A DNA stretch of 64,000 nt from Natronomonas moolapensis 8.8.11 (GTDB taxonomy: Archaea; Halobacteriota; Halobacteria; Halobacteriales; Haloarculaceae), in contig NC_020388.1 in assembly GCF_000591055.1 (NCBI RefSeq), positions 2,232,001-2,296,000 of the forward strand, read 5' to 3'. The notes below the pieces were generated by a model. The model made no database searches. It saw nothing but the letters and a program-made list of their open reading frames with translations, and had not been told where the DNA came from. This document shows positions 26,392 through 36,215 of this stretch, in pieces; the first letter of the stretch is position 1, and each line of letters opens with the position of its first letter. The translations under genes and the position numbers were made by a program.

Positions 26392-26844
26392 TTAAGAGCT
26401 AACATCTGCATCAGATGGTATCTCGTAGCTACCTATGATGTTCTCTGAGCCATCAGATACGTACACAATGTCTACTGTTGATCCAGATTCATCAGCAACA
26501 CTAACGAACCCGTTGTCGCCTGCACGGAACTCACCGGTGATTTCGCTACTACCACTTGCCGAATCATCTAGGGTCGTATCAGTCCCCCCGACACGGAATT
26601 CGAGATCACTAAGATCGATAGTGTCACCACCTCGATGAGTGACCTCGACCACATTATTATCTTCATCGAGATCAAAATCAAACGACGCCTGCGGTGCGGA
26701 CTCGACGCTATCACCGAGCCCCAACACGAACGTTCCGATCACGGCCGCCAGAATAACCGTAATTGCGACCATCAGAATCACACCGATAACAGGCGATACG
26801 GCCCGGTCGTCGTCCGGAGTGTCGAATAAGCTTTGTAGTGTCAT
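26392..26844 (-). CDS. Type IV pilin (haloarchaeal PilA-like), paralogue
   Basis: A 150-residue pilin starting [22 protein letters not shown] at ATG 26844. The H-domain and the following [19 protein letters not shown] match the adjacent pilin nearly residue for residue, while the globular part ([21 protein letters not shown]) shares only the THRGGD motif. A longer in-frame start at 27033 would put ~60 non-leader residues in front of the cleavage site and is rejected. It lies 49 bases upstream of the first pilin on the same strand, so the pair is likely one operon. Confidence 0.88.
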   Translation of the reverse strand: MTLQSLFDTPDDDRAVSPVIGVILMVAITVILAAVIGTFVLGLGDSVESAPQASFDFDLDEDNNVVEVTHRGGDTIDLSDLEFRVGGTDTTLDDSASGSSEITGEFRAGDNGFVSVADESGSTVDIVYVSDGSENIIGSYEIPSDADVSS

Positions 26845-27118
26845 GGTTTCGTGAACAGCCGGTATAAGGGACGTCCCGTCGGGGCCGCTGAAGTCGCGGT
26901 ACGAATGGTCCGTAGTAGCGGGCCGCTGGGTTCGCCCGTTCGCCTTGGCTGTCGTATGATGTAGTTCGCGGGCAGCACTTAAAACCTGTTCGACATACAC
27001 AGCTTCCGAATCCCGGCGAGGTGATCCCGGCATCGTGATCGTTTGGCGGGGGACGGACCCGAATCGGGCGTGAAGTAGGGTGCTGTGCGTCGCGTTTTTG
27101 TCGAACGAAGTGGAATAG

Positions 27119-27298
27119 TGGGGACGGAGGGATTTGAACCCCCGATCTACTGATATCTCCGGTGTGCGCCTCGGAACTCCAGAGGGTCGTCAACGCGGCG
27201 CGATGATCAGTCGCCCGCTCGGTATATCAGTCTGGAGTCTCGTCACCGGGCGCGTGGCCTCTGGAGTCAGCCGCCATGCCTGGCTTGGCCACGTCCCC
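27119..27298 (-). tRNA. tRNA-Trp (CCA) with ~106-nt intron
   Basis: Minus-strand acceptor GGGGACG pairs with CGTCCCC plus A73; the anticodon CCA is at 27262-27264, and the T arm GGGGG-TTCAAAT-CCC is intact. The anticodon stem GCTGA pairs with TCAGT only after removing an intron at about 27155-27260, just 3' of the anticodon, the position known for haloarchaeal tRNA-Trp. Such introns are cut at a bulge-helix-bulge and act as a box C/D RNA. In this copy the guide CCTCTGGAGTT before a CCGA D-like box pairs with the anticodon loop so that the fifth base from the box faces C34. Confidence 0.95.
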
Positions 27299-27378
27299 TC
27301 GCCGATTCGTACCGCCGGTTCGGGTAAATGGGTTTCGATTCGCGGTACCGCTATACGGTCGGCGGCCGAAACAGGTGT

Positions 27379-27717
27379 ATGAACGAGTCGGTCACGCTCA
27401 CCGTCCGCGAGGACGGCGCGGAGACGACCATCGAGGCCGAGCGAGGAGCGATCCTCCGGGACGTTCTCCGCTCGCACGGCGTCGCGGTGTACGGGTCGGT
27501 CTCGCGGGTGGCCAACTGCGGCGGCCGGGGACTGTGCGGCACCTGTGGCGTCCGGGTCGAGGGCGCCGAGGGCGGGTCGATCCCGGCGGCGGGGCTCCAC
27601 GACGCGGCGGCCAAGCGGTGGGGGTACCCCCGGCTGTCGTGTCGGATTCGGGTCACCGAGCCGATGACCGTCGAAGTGATCGAGAAGGTCGTCTGGGGGC
27701 AACTCCGACCGGAGTGA
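27379..27717 (+). CDS. 2Fe-2S ferredoxin
   Basis: A 112-residue plant-type ferredoxin. The cluster ligands are in the loop ANCGGRGLCGTCGVRVEG (C-x5-C-x2-C) and the fourth cysteine in YPRLSCRIRV near residue 90. It is close in size to adrenodoxin/plant-type domains and lacks the acidic N-terminal insertion of the main halophilic ferredoxin, so it is a minor electron carrier whose partner is unknown. ATG at 27379 begins MNESVTLTV. A TATA-like CTATACGG lies 25-30 bases upstream. It is divergent from tRNA-Trp. Confidence 0.88.
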   Translation: MNESVTLTVREDGAETTIEAERGAILRDVLRSHGVAVYGSVSRVANCGGRGLCGTCGVRVEGAEGGSIPAAGLHDAAAKRWGYPRLSCRIRVTEPMTVEVIEKVVWGQLRPE

Positions 27718-27818
27718 CGGGGCCTCTCGGCGACCGCACCGAACCGAGGTGCGGAGCCGGGCCGCGACGCCCCGAGATGTCGGAAGATATATGAAAATTA
27801 CCCCCGAACTTACCGGAT

Positions 27819-28208
27819 ATGTACACGATTGTTGCGGGGATCGACACCGACAAAGAGCGCGCGGTAGCCCAAGCGGAGACGATCGCGGACATGCCGATGG
27901 ACACCGACGAGGTCGAAGCAGTGCTCACGCACAGCTTCGAGGAGAACCGCTCCGGCGCTTCGGTGGCGCAGGTGTCCTCAGTCCAGCGCGCCCGCGACAT
28001 ACTGGAGGAGGCCGGCATCGACGTCGTTCTCGAGGAAGCTGGTAGCGACGACCCCGCCGCGACCGTTCTGACGTTCGCCGAGGAGTACGACGCCGACCTG
28101 GTGGCCGTGGCCGGGCGGAAACGCTCACCGACGAAGAAGGTCGTCTTCGGCAGCGTCAGCCAGGAGATCATCCTCAACACCCATCGCCCGGTCTTGGTCT
28201 GCGAGTAA
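27819..28208 (+). CDS. Universal stress protein (UspA) family
   Basis: A 129-residue single UspA domain: strand-turn MYTIVAGIDTDKERA at the start, a long helix, then ADLVAVAGRKRSPTKKVVFGSVSQEIILNTHRPVLVCE, where the GSVSQEI region is the usual nucleotide loop end. The canonical G-x2-G-x9-G ATP loop is modified (AGRKRSPTKKVVFGS), so ATP binding is uncertain. ATG at 27819 lies about 30 bases after a GATATATGA TATA box. No partner gene is adjacent. Confidence 0.88.
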   Translation: MYTIVAGIDTDKERAVAQAETIADMPMDTDEVEAVLTHSFEENRSGASVAQVSSVQRARDILEEAGIDVVLEEAGSDDPAATVLTFAEEYDADLVAVAGRKRSPTKKVVFGSVSQEIILNTHRPVLVCE

Positions 28209-28301
28209 ACCCCTCGGAACGTGGCGGCGCTTGCTCGTCCCGTCGCTCACGCGTTCTCCGAACCGTAGAGCGCTCCAAGCGAGCACACGCCGGCACCGGA
28301 G

Positions 28302-28526
28302 TCACCGATCCGTCTCGCTCCACCCGCAGTCCTGGCACTTATATCCCGTAACGAACTCCGTGACGCTCGGCATATAGCCCACGGAGAGCACGCTGCCGCC
28401 ACACTCGGGGCATTCGCGGTCGGCGTCTTCGATCGCCTCGGCGTCCATGACGCCCTCTCCTTCGATGAGCTCGGCGAGTTTTCCAGGCGTTACCATTCGT
28501 CCTTCGACGACGCGGTTGTCGGCCAT
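28302..28526 (-). CDS. Small zinc-ribbon protein (DUF5795-like)
   Basis: A 74-residue protein with two CxxC pairs, ECPECGGS and YKCQDCGWSETD, forming a zinc ribbon at the C-terminal half after a short helical N-terminus (VTPGKLAELIEGEGVMDAEAIED). From memory it matches the haloarchaeal family DUF5795. ATG at 28526 (MADNRVVEGRMVTP) matches that family's start. It is the last gene of a minus-strand row with the membrane protein upstream, 116 bases away. No function is known to me. Confidence 0.78.
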   Translation of the reverse strand: MADNRVVEGRMVTPGKLAELIEGEGVMDAEAIEDADRECPECGGSVLSVGYMPSVTEFVTGYKCQDCGWSETDR

Positions 28527-28642
28527 ACGACGACAACGGACGCCGACGCTCGTAAGCCTGATCGTTCCGGTCACCGGGTTCCCCGACGCCGCCCCTGCCA
28601 GAGTCGCGTCCGGGTCCGGCGAGAGCGCCCGACGAGAGCCAC

Positions 28643-29560
28643 TCAGAGCCACGGCGCCCGGTCGCCGTCCGGGACGCCGGGGGAGCCGTCCTCGTCGACG
28701 TCCCCCTCGACCGCGGGTGCCGGTTCGTCGTCGTCGCCGTCGGCACCGGGACCTGCATCGGGATCCGCACCGGGACCGCCGTCGGTCGCAGCCGGGACGG
28801 ACCCGGCGTCGTCGGCGTCGATCGCACCCTCGGGGTTGAACGCCAACAGGCCCGTCAGCGCGAGGACGATGAGCGCGAGCGGTTCCTCGCCCGTGATCGG
28901 ACCGATCCGGAGGATAGACAACGGGAGCACGCCCAACGCGACGGCGCTTCCGAAGCGGAACCGGTCGATGTCGACGTTGCCGCGCAGCCACGGGCCGAAC
29001 AGCGCGACAGCGAGCGCGAAGCCGACGCCGATCGCGGCCGCGCCGGTCCCGTAGACGACGAACATCGGCTCGGAGACGAACTGGAGTTCGAACCCGTTCG
29101 GTCGGAAACTGGCGACGAGTCCCAGCGCGATCACGACGCCGGGGCCCGGGAGATACTCCCCCACGGTTGCGCTGGCGGTTCGGGCCGCAACGGCGAGGAT
29201 AACGAGGGCGGCGAAGCGCTCGAAGACTTCCATCGCCAGCATCGACTCGATGGTCGGCGCGATGGCGGCTTGGACGGCGGCGAGCGGAATGACGAGCGCG
29301 CCGACCGCCAGGATGTTCCGGACGCGCTCGCGTCTCTTGCCCTCCATCTCCGCGAGGACGACGGCGAGCGTCGCGCTCCCGCCGAAGATGAGCAGGCCGA
29401 CCTCGACCATGCCGAGGATCGACGAGACCGCCCCCGCGAGGACGAGCGCCGCAAAGATGCCATCTAAAAGCGGCAACGCCATGACGGTCGCGAGCAGCCG
29501 GGTTCCTTCGCCGACGCGTCGCTCGATGCGCAACGCGACCGGATGTCTGGAGGTACTCAT
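28643..29560 (-). CDS. Multi-pass membrane protein (DUF5794-like)
   Basis: A 305-residue integral membrane protein with about seven hydrophobic segments between residues 25 and 235 (for example LPLLDGIFAALVLAGAVSSILG, FERFAALVILAVAARTAS, LALIVLALTGLLAF). The last ~65 residues are a disordered tail of Asp, Gly and Pro predicted to be cytoplasmic or external. From memory the family is haloarchaeal DUF5794. Its ATG follows the stop of the small upstream frame by three bases, consistent with an operon. I see no transport signature. Confidence 0.78.
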   Translation of the reverse strand: MSTSRHPVALRIERRVGEGTRLLATVMALPLLDGIFAALVLAGAVSSILGMVEVGLLIFGGSATLAVVLAEMEGKRRERVRNILAVGALVIPLAAVQAAIAPTIESMLAMEVFERFAALVILAVAARTASATVGEYLPGPGVVIALGLVASFRPNGFELQFVSEPMFVVYGTGAAAIGVGFALAVALFGPWLRGNVDIDRFRFGSAVALGVLPLSILRIGPITGEEPLALIVLALTGLLAFNPEGAIDADDAGSVPAATDGGPGADPDAGPGADGDDDEPAPAVEGDVDEDGSPGVPDGDRAPWL

Positions 29561-29563
29561 CCG

Positions 29564-29797
29564 TCAGGCGGGACGTCCCTCACCGTAGGATCGGCGGTAA
29601 CGATGGCGATACCCTCCCGGACGGTCGGACCCGGATCCGGATCCGAACGTCGTACGGAACCGCGGCGACGGGTCGGCCCCGAACCGTTTGAGGGTATTCT
29701 CCGCGTTGGTGGTCCGCATCGCGGTCGTAAATGTAGCGCTGATGCCGAGGGCGTACTCGCCGGCGGTGCGCTGTGCGATGGGACTTGCGGAGTCCAT
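29564..29797 (-). CDS. Possible small basic protein, unrecognised
   Basis: A 77-residue frame (MDSASPIAQRTAGEYALG to the end EGRPA). In favour: a TATA box (ATTTATAAAACA on the minus strand) is centred ~22 bases before its ATG, and its stop lies three bases before the start of the membrane-protein gene. Against: the C-terminal half is rich in Arg and Gly (RHRYRRSY), unlike the acidic proteins around it, and I recognise no family. It could be a real leader gene of the operon or just part of a 5' untranslated region. Confidence 0.4.
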   Translation of the reverse strand: MDSASPIAQRTAGEYALGISATFTTAMRTTNAENTLKRFGADPSPRFRTTFGSGSGSDRPGGYRHRYRRSYGEGRPA

Positions 29798-30118
29798 AGA
29801 TGACGTTAGTTTCCTATGTTTTATAAATGTTGTGTGGGTCGCCGCCGCACACGAGCGACGAACGGCAACCCGTCGTCCCGCCAGTTCGACGGACGTATCT
29901 GGAATATATCAAAACAGGGACGAACGTCCATTCGTGGCGTGCAACCGCCAGATCCGTTCACTCGACTGGCAACTCCGTTCACTCGACGCGCTCACACTGA
30001 AGCGGCCTGGGGGTCTCGCGAGCGACGTTTCAGCGTACGCCCCTTCGCGGCCGTGTTCTCCACCACGGTGGGCTCGCGCTCTCGCAACGCTTTTGAATGG
30101 GGGATTCCGACCGTTTAT
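29798..30118. other. Intergenic region upstream of guaB
   Basis: This ~320-base region separates divergent transcripts. It contains the TATA box of the minus-strand row (29812-29822) and a tandem pair of TCCGTTCACTCGAC (about 29956 and 29977). A TTATATGG immediately abuts the guaB ATG, but the functional guaB promoter is probably the weaker CTTTTGAA about 27 bases upstream. I see no gene. Confidence 0.5.
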
Positions 30119-31597
30119 ATGGCGAGCGACGAACCCTTCTCAGAGAAGCTCCGCGTCCCCGAGGCGCTGACGTTCGACGACGTACTGCTCCGTCCCAAGG
30201 AGAGCCGCGTCGAACCGGACGACGCCGACATGGCGACCCGCGTTTCGACGAACGTCTCGGTGAATCTTCCCGTTGTCTCGGCGGCGATGGACACCGTCAC
30301 CGAGGCCGAGTTGGCGATCGAGATGGCTCGCCAGGGCGGTCTCGGCGTCCTCCACCGCAATATGTCTGTCGAGGAGACCGCCGAACACGTCGAGCAGATC
30401 AAACGCGCCGACGAACTCATCATCCGCGATGTCGTCACCGCCGACCCCGATCAGACCGTCCGCGAGGTCGACGCGATGATGGAGCGAGAGGGCGTCTCGG
30501 GCGCACCCGTCGTGGACGACGACGGCGTCGTGTTGGGGATCATCTCCGGGACCGACATCCGCCCGTACCTGGAGGTCGGCGAGTACGACGCGGTTCGCGA
30601 GGCCATGACCGACGAGGTCGTCACGACCGGCGAGGACGTGACGCCGCGGGAGGCCTTGGAGTTGATGTACGAGCACAAAATCGAGCGCGTGCCGATCGTC
30701 GACGGGGACGATCGCCTGACCGGTCTCATCACGATGGCGGGGGTGCTCGCCCGGCGCGAACACGACAACGCGGCCCGCGACGACGACGGGGCGTTGGTCG
30801 CCGGCGTCGCGGTCGGCCCCTTCGAGACGGACCGGGCCAGGGCGGCCGACGACGCCGGCGCCGACGTCGTGTTCATCGACTGCGCGCACGCACACAACCT
30901 CGACGTCATCGACTCCGCCCGCGAGATCGAAGCCGAAGTTGAGGCCGACGTCGTCGTCGGCAACGTCGGGACGCGAGAGGCCGCCGAGGCGATCGTCGGC
31001 TTCGCCGACGGGATCAAGGTCGGCATCGGCCCGGGGTCGATCTGCACCACGCGGGTCGTCTCCGGATCGGGAATGCCACAGATCACCGCCGTCGCGGAGG
31101 TCGCGGACGTCGCATCGGGACACGACGTCCCCGTCATCGCCGATGGTGGCATCCGATACTCCGGGGACGCTATCAAGGCCATCGCCGCGGGTGCCGACGC
31201 CGTCATGCTCGGGTCGTATTTCGCTGGCACCGACGAGGCCCCCGGTCGCGTCATCACGATGAACGGCAAACGCTACAAGCAGTATCGCGGGATGGGATCG
31301 GTCGGCGCGATGAACGACGGCGGTGGCGACCGCTACCTCAAGGACGAACCCGAGGACGAGGAGTTCGTCCCCGAGGGCGTCGAGGCCGCAAAACCGTACA
31401 AGGGGCCGCTGTCCTCGGAGCTGTATCAGCTCGTCGGCGGGATGCAGTCCGGCATGGGCTACGTCGGCGCGGAAACCATCCCGGAGTTCAAGCAGCGAAG
31501 CGAGTTCGTTCGCGTCTCCTCGGCCGGCCAGACCGAGAGCCACGCTCACGACGTCGTGATCACTGACGAGGCGCCGAACTACAGCCCCGAAAGCTGA
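30119..31597 (+). CDS. guaB: IMP dehydrogenase
   Basis: Oxidises IMP to XMP with NAD, the first step to GMP. The 492-residue enzyme has the TIM-barrel start [15 protein letters not shown], a tandem CBS pair inserted at about residues 100-215 ([35 protein letters not shown]), the catalytic-cysteine loop [11 protein letters not shown] and the flap region [15 protein letters not shown]. Standard length. ATG at 30119 begins [19 protein letters not shown], matching haloarchaeal enzymes; the long in-frame extension upstream is not coding. A tiny membrane-protein gene follows 87 bases downstream. Confidence 0.97.
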   Translation: MASDEPFSEKLRVPEALTFDDVLLRPKESRVEPDDADMATRVSTNVSVNLPVVSAAMDTVTEAELAIEMARQGGLGVLHRNMSVEETAEHVEQIKRADELIIRDVVTADPDQTVREVDAMMEREGVSGAPVVDDDGVVLGIISGTDIRPYLEVGEYDAVREAMTDEVVTTGEDVTPREALELMYEHKIERVPIVDGDDRLTGLITMAGVLARREHDNAARDDDGALVAGVAVGPFETDRARAADDAGADVVFIDCAHAHNLDVIDSAREIEAEVEADVVVGNVGTREAAEAIVGFADGIKVGIGPGSICTTRVVSGSGMPQITAVAEVADVASGHDVPVIADGGIRYSGDAIKAIAAGADAVMLGSYFAGTDEAPGRVITMNGKRYKQYRGMGSVGAMNDGGGDRYLKDEPEDEEFVPEGVEAAKPYKGPLSSELYQLVGGMQSGMGYVGAETIPEFKQRSEFVRVSSAGQTESHAHDVVITDEAPNYSPES

Positions 31598-31684
31598 GCT
31601 CCGACCGGGGCGGAGGACGGTGACGACCGTCGCCCTCGCCCGCCGACCTCGGATCTTATAAACGCCGGTGTTCTATGATAGGCT

Positions 31685-31849
31685 ATGTTCGGCGTCGCCG
31701 CCCAGTTCGGTGCGGCTTTCGAGTGGCTGTTCGGGACCTTCGGTCCGTTCTTGATCCCGGCGACGCTCTTCGTCCTCGGTGCCGTGGGATATTTATTCCT
31801 CTACGTCGTCGAGCGAACCCGGCGTGACGATTGGTCCGGCGAGACGTAG
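31685..31849 (+). CDS. Tiny single-pass membrane protein
   Basis: A 54-residue frame (MFGVAAQFGAAFEWLFG to SGET) with one long hydrophobic span, FLIPATLFVLGAVGYLFLYVV, followed by the positively charged ERTRRDDW, which suggests an N-out, C-in membrane protein. A TATA-like CTTATAAAC is centred about 28 bases before the ATG, giving a leaderless transcript. The amino-acid pattern is coherent, with no Arg-rich noise as in false frames of this GC-rich DNA. I do not recognise the family. Confidence 0.65.
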   Translation: MFGVAAQFGAAFEWLFGTFGPFLIPATLFVLGAVGYLFLYVVERTRRDDWSGET

Positions 31850-31925
31850 CGGACTAGAGGCGATGGCGGCCGCACGCCGAGAATCGGGGAATCACCTATA
31901 TTCCATCCCTCCGAGACGACGGTGT

Positions 31926-32498
31926 ATGAACGACGACGCGATGGGCCGGTTTCCGGTCCCCGACCGGGAGTCGTTGCCGGCCGACGTCCGCGAACGGATC
32001 GACGAGGAGACCGACCGCGCCGGCTTCACACCGAACGTCTTCTCGGCGCTCGCTTATAAGCCGAGTCACTTCCGGGCCTTTTTTGCCTACCACGACGCGC
32101 TGACCGAGGACACGCCCCTAGAGCGCGAGGAGATCGAGATGCTCATCGTTACCGTCTCCGGCATCAACGACTGTCTGTACTGCGTCGTCGCCCACGGGGC
32201 CTTGCTTCGGATCTTCGCCGACGCCCCCGAACTCGCCGATCAACTGTCGACGAACCACCGGGCGGCGGACCTCTCGGAACCCCACCGCGAGATGTTGGAC
32301 TTCGCCGAAAAGCTCACCGAGTCCCCGAGCAAGATCGACCGATCGGACTTCGATGGACTCCGCGAGGCGGGGTTCTCGACCGAGGCGATCTGGGACATCG
32401 CCAGCGTCGTGGCGTTTTTCAACCTCTCGAACCGGATGGCCGTGTTCGCCGATATGCGCCCTAACGACGCATTTTATACGATGGGGCGGGGTGACTAA
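31926..32498 (+). CDS. AhpD-like / carboxymuconolactone decarboxylase family protein
   Basis: A 190-residue all-helical alkylhydroperoxidase-type protein. The redox motif is DCLYCVVAHGALLR, the CxxC-x3-H of AhpD-like peroxidases, near residue 80; the C-terminus NLSNRMAVFADMRPND matches the peroxidase-related subfamily. It probably reduces peroxides or other electrophiles with a thiol partner, which would fit with the katG gene 1.2 kb away, although the two are not in one operon. ATG at 31926 gives MNDDAMGRFPVPDRESLP. Confidence 0.88.
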   Translation: MNDDAMGRFPVPDRESLPADVRERIDEETDRAGFTPNVFSALAYKPSHFRAFFAYHDALTEDTPLEREEIEMLIVTVSGINDCLYCVVAHGALLRIFADAPELADQLSTNHRAADLSEPHREMLDFAEKLTESPSKIDRSDFDGLREAGFSTEAIWDIASVVAFFNLSNRMAVFADMRPNDAFYTMGRGD

Positions 32499-32656
32499 CG
32501 ACGGCGGCCAGCGACGGCGGCCAGCGACGGCGACTAGTGGCGGACGGTAGTAGCGAGACGACCATCCGGTCGTTCGGGGGCGACTACTGTGGTCTCCTAG
32601 ATCCTCTATACCGCTCCTAGAAGCGTTTACCCGTGGGTCGGTCGTGCCGTCGCGTG

Positions 32657-33283
32657 ATGACAGATCCCCGATCGACGGCCGCGACATCCCGTCCTGAGTC
32701 GAGAGATCGATCCGGATCGTCCGACCGCCTCGGTCCGGACGAACATCCTGTCTGTGCTGATCCGACGACGCCCCTCGAAGTGACGTATTACGTCCGCGAC
32801 GACGTGAGCGCGCCGAGCAGGCGCCAGATCGAGTCGGTCGAGCGCCGCCTCGACGCCCTCGCCCGGACGCGGTTGGTGGCCGAAATACACACCGAGCGGT
32901 GGCCGCCACGCCGACACGCGATCGGTTCGGAGGCCGACGTCGTGACGTGCAGCGCGCTCGTCGATCGCCTCGAGCGGTGGGCCGACGAGGTCGGCTGCTC
33001 ACTCCAGCCAGCGATCCGTCGGCGGGCGTCCGAATCGCTCCTCGAGGACGAACCCTCCGACGCCGGCGTCTGCGTTCCGGTGATGCTGTTGACCTTCGAG
33101 CGTGCGGGCTCCGAGTCGTCGGGACTTGCGGGCGTCGTCCCCTACACTGTCCCCAGCGAGGCCGGCGGTACGACGACCTACACCGTCACAGACTGGCTCA
33201 CAGCGGCCGAACGCACTGTCGGCACGGACGCCGAGGTGTCGCGGGATCGGGCGCGGATATCGGCTCTCCAGCGGCGAACGTAA
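32657..33283 (+). CDS. Haloarchaeal protein of unknown function, DUF7511/HTH-type resemblance
   Basis: A 208-residue protein. After a ~38-residue Ser/Asp-rich disordered start comes a conserved-looking core: EVTYYVRDDVSAPSRRQIESVERRLDAL, ERWPPRRHAI, a helix ALVDRLERWADEVG, and VPVMLLTFERAG with LAGVVPYTV. From memory this resembles a small haloarchaeal family annotated as 'HTH domain-containing', but I see no clear helix-turn-helix here. It is followed within 75 bases by the first repeat element. Function unknown. Confidence 0.65.
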   Translation: MTDPRSTAATSRPESRDRSGSSDRLGPDEHPVCADPTTPLEVTYYVRDDVSAPSRRQIESVERRLDALARTRLVAEIHTERWPPRRHAIGSEADVVTCSALVDRLERWADEVGCSLQPAIRRRASESLLEDEPSDAGVCVPVMLLTFERAGSESSGLAGVVPYTVPSEAGGTTTYTVTDWLTAAERTVGTDAEVSRDRARISALQRRT

Positions 33284-33356
33284 TTCCACGCCCGACACCG
33301 ACCCCCCACATCACGCGGAGCCGCCGGTGGTCGACCCCGGCGACGCGGATTTGTTA

Positions 33357-33692
33357 TTATAGAGATACAAGGAGAATACCGGTGGCTTTAGCCACCAGAT
33401 GAATCCGACAAAAGTTTATGTATAGACACAGTACGTATAATTGTGCGTGGGGAACTGGCAGTTGACTCGGTGTTTGCCACGGTTTCTAACCGGAATCAAA
33501 AAGTAAGCCGACCACGCCGACAGTCGTAAAACAATCAGCTATCTCGAAGCCCTTCAGCGGGTACGAGTAACGGCTTCGTGGCAGAGCCACTGGCTGACTG
33601 TCCAGCAAACCTGAGACTCCCAACGTTCAGGATTGACCTGCCCGGTCAACACCGGGTGGGAGGCCCGCGACTTTAGGCGCGGGAGGATGTCA
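33357..33692 (+). mobile_element. Transposase-less IS1341/TnpB-derived element, copy 1 (336 bp)
   Basis: This element is about 87% identical by eye to the one at 51487-51821. The left end TTATAGAGATACAAGGAGAA is followed by the hairpin GGTGG-CTTTAG-CCACC. The right end holds two consecutive hairpins, CCCGG-TCAACA-CCGGG and CCCGCG-ACTTTAGG-CGCGGG, then AGGATGTCA, an end I associate with haloarchaeal IS1341-type TnpB elements and their sense-overlapping/omega RNA. No transposase frame is present. The right edge abuts the katG stop codon. It is best read as a MITE or an RNA-encoding remnant. Confidence 0.7.
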
Positions 33693-36002
<2,310 letters not shown>

Positions 36003-36035
36003 TTAGGGCAGTACCGACCCCCCACACGAATCAGT

Positions 36036-36063
36036 CACGAATAATTGTTCGACATTATTCGTG
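36036..36063. promoter_or_regulatory. Perfect 10-bp inverted repeat upstream of katG
   Basis: CACGAATAAT, an 8-base spacer TGTTCGAC, then ATTATTCGTG. It lies ~190 bases upstream of katG and ~150 bases downstream of thrB, both on the minus strand. It could be an operator or a hairpin ending the thrB transcript, but no U-rich run follows on the minus strand, so termination by the usual archaeal signal is less likely. Confidence 0.5.
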
Positions 36064-36128
36064 TGTGACAGATTCACCCGCAACGAGGACGGGAACGAAG
36101 CGATCCACTGCCGTACGGCGTCAAACTC

Positions 36129-36212
36129 ACATCTACGCCGTCCACATCTACGCCATCCACATCTACGCCATCCACATCTACGCCATCCACATCTACGCCA
36201 TCCACATCTACA
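36129..36212 (+). repeat. 15-bp tandem repeat, about 5.6 units
   Basis: Five full units of ACATCTACGCC(G/A)TCC followed by a partial unit. The first unit has G where the next four have A. There are no spacers, so it is not a CRISPR. It ends four bases before the stop codon of thrB and lies in its 3' untranslated region. Confidence 0.95.
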
Positions 36213-36215
36213 CCC

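Noticed and set aside
26392-27033. Longer start for the second pilin
   Set aside because: It would place over 60 residues ahead of the H-domain; the ATG at 26844 gives a normal short leader.
32499-32524. Short tandem CGACGGCGGCCAG repeats after the AhpD-like gene
   Set aside because: Only about 2.5 units and low information; I see no likely function.
36129-36212. Possible CRISPR array
   Set aside because: The units are 15 bases and directly adjacent with no spacers, so it is a minisatellite.
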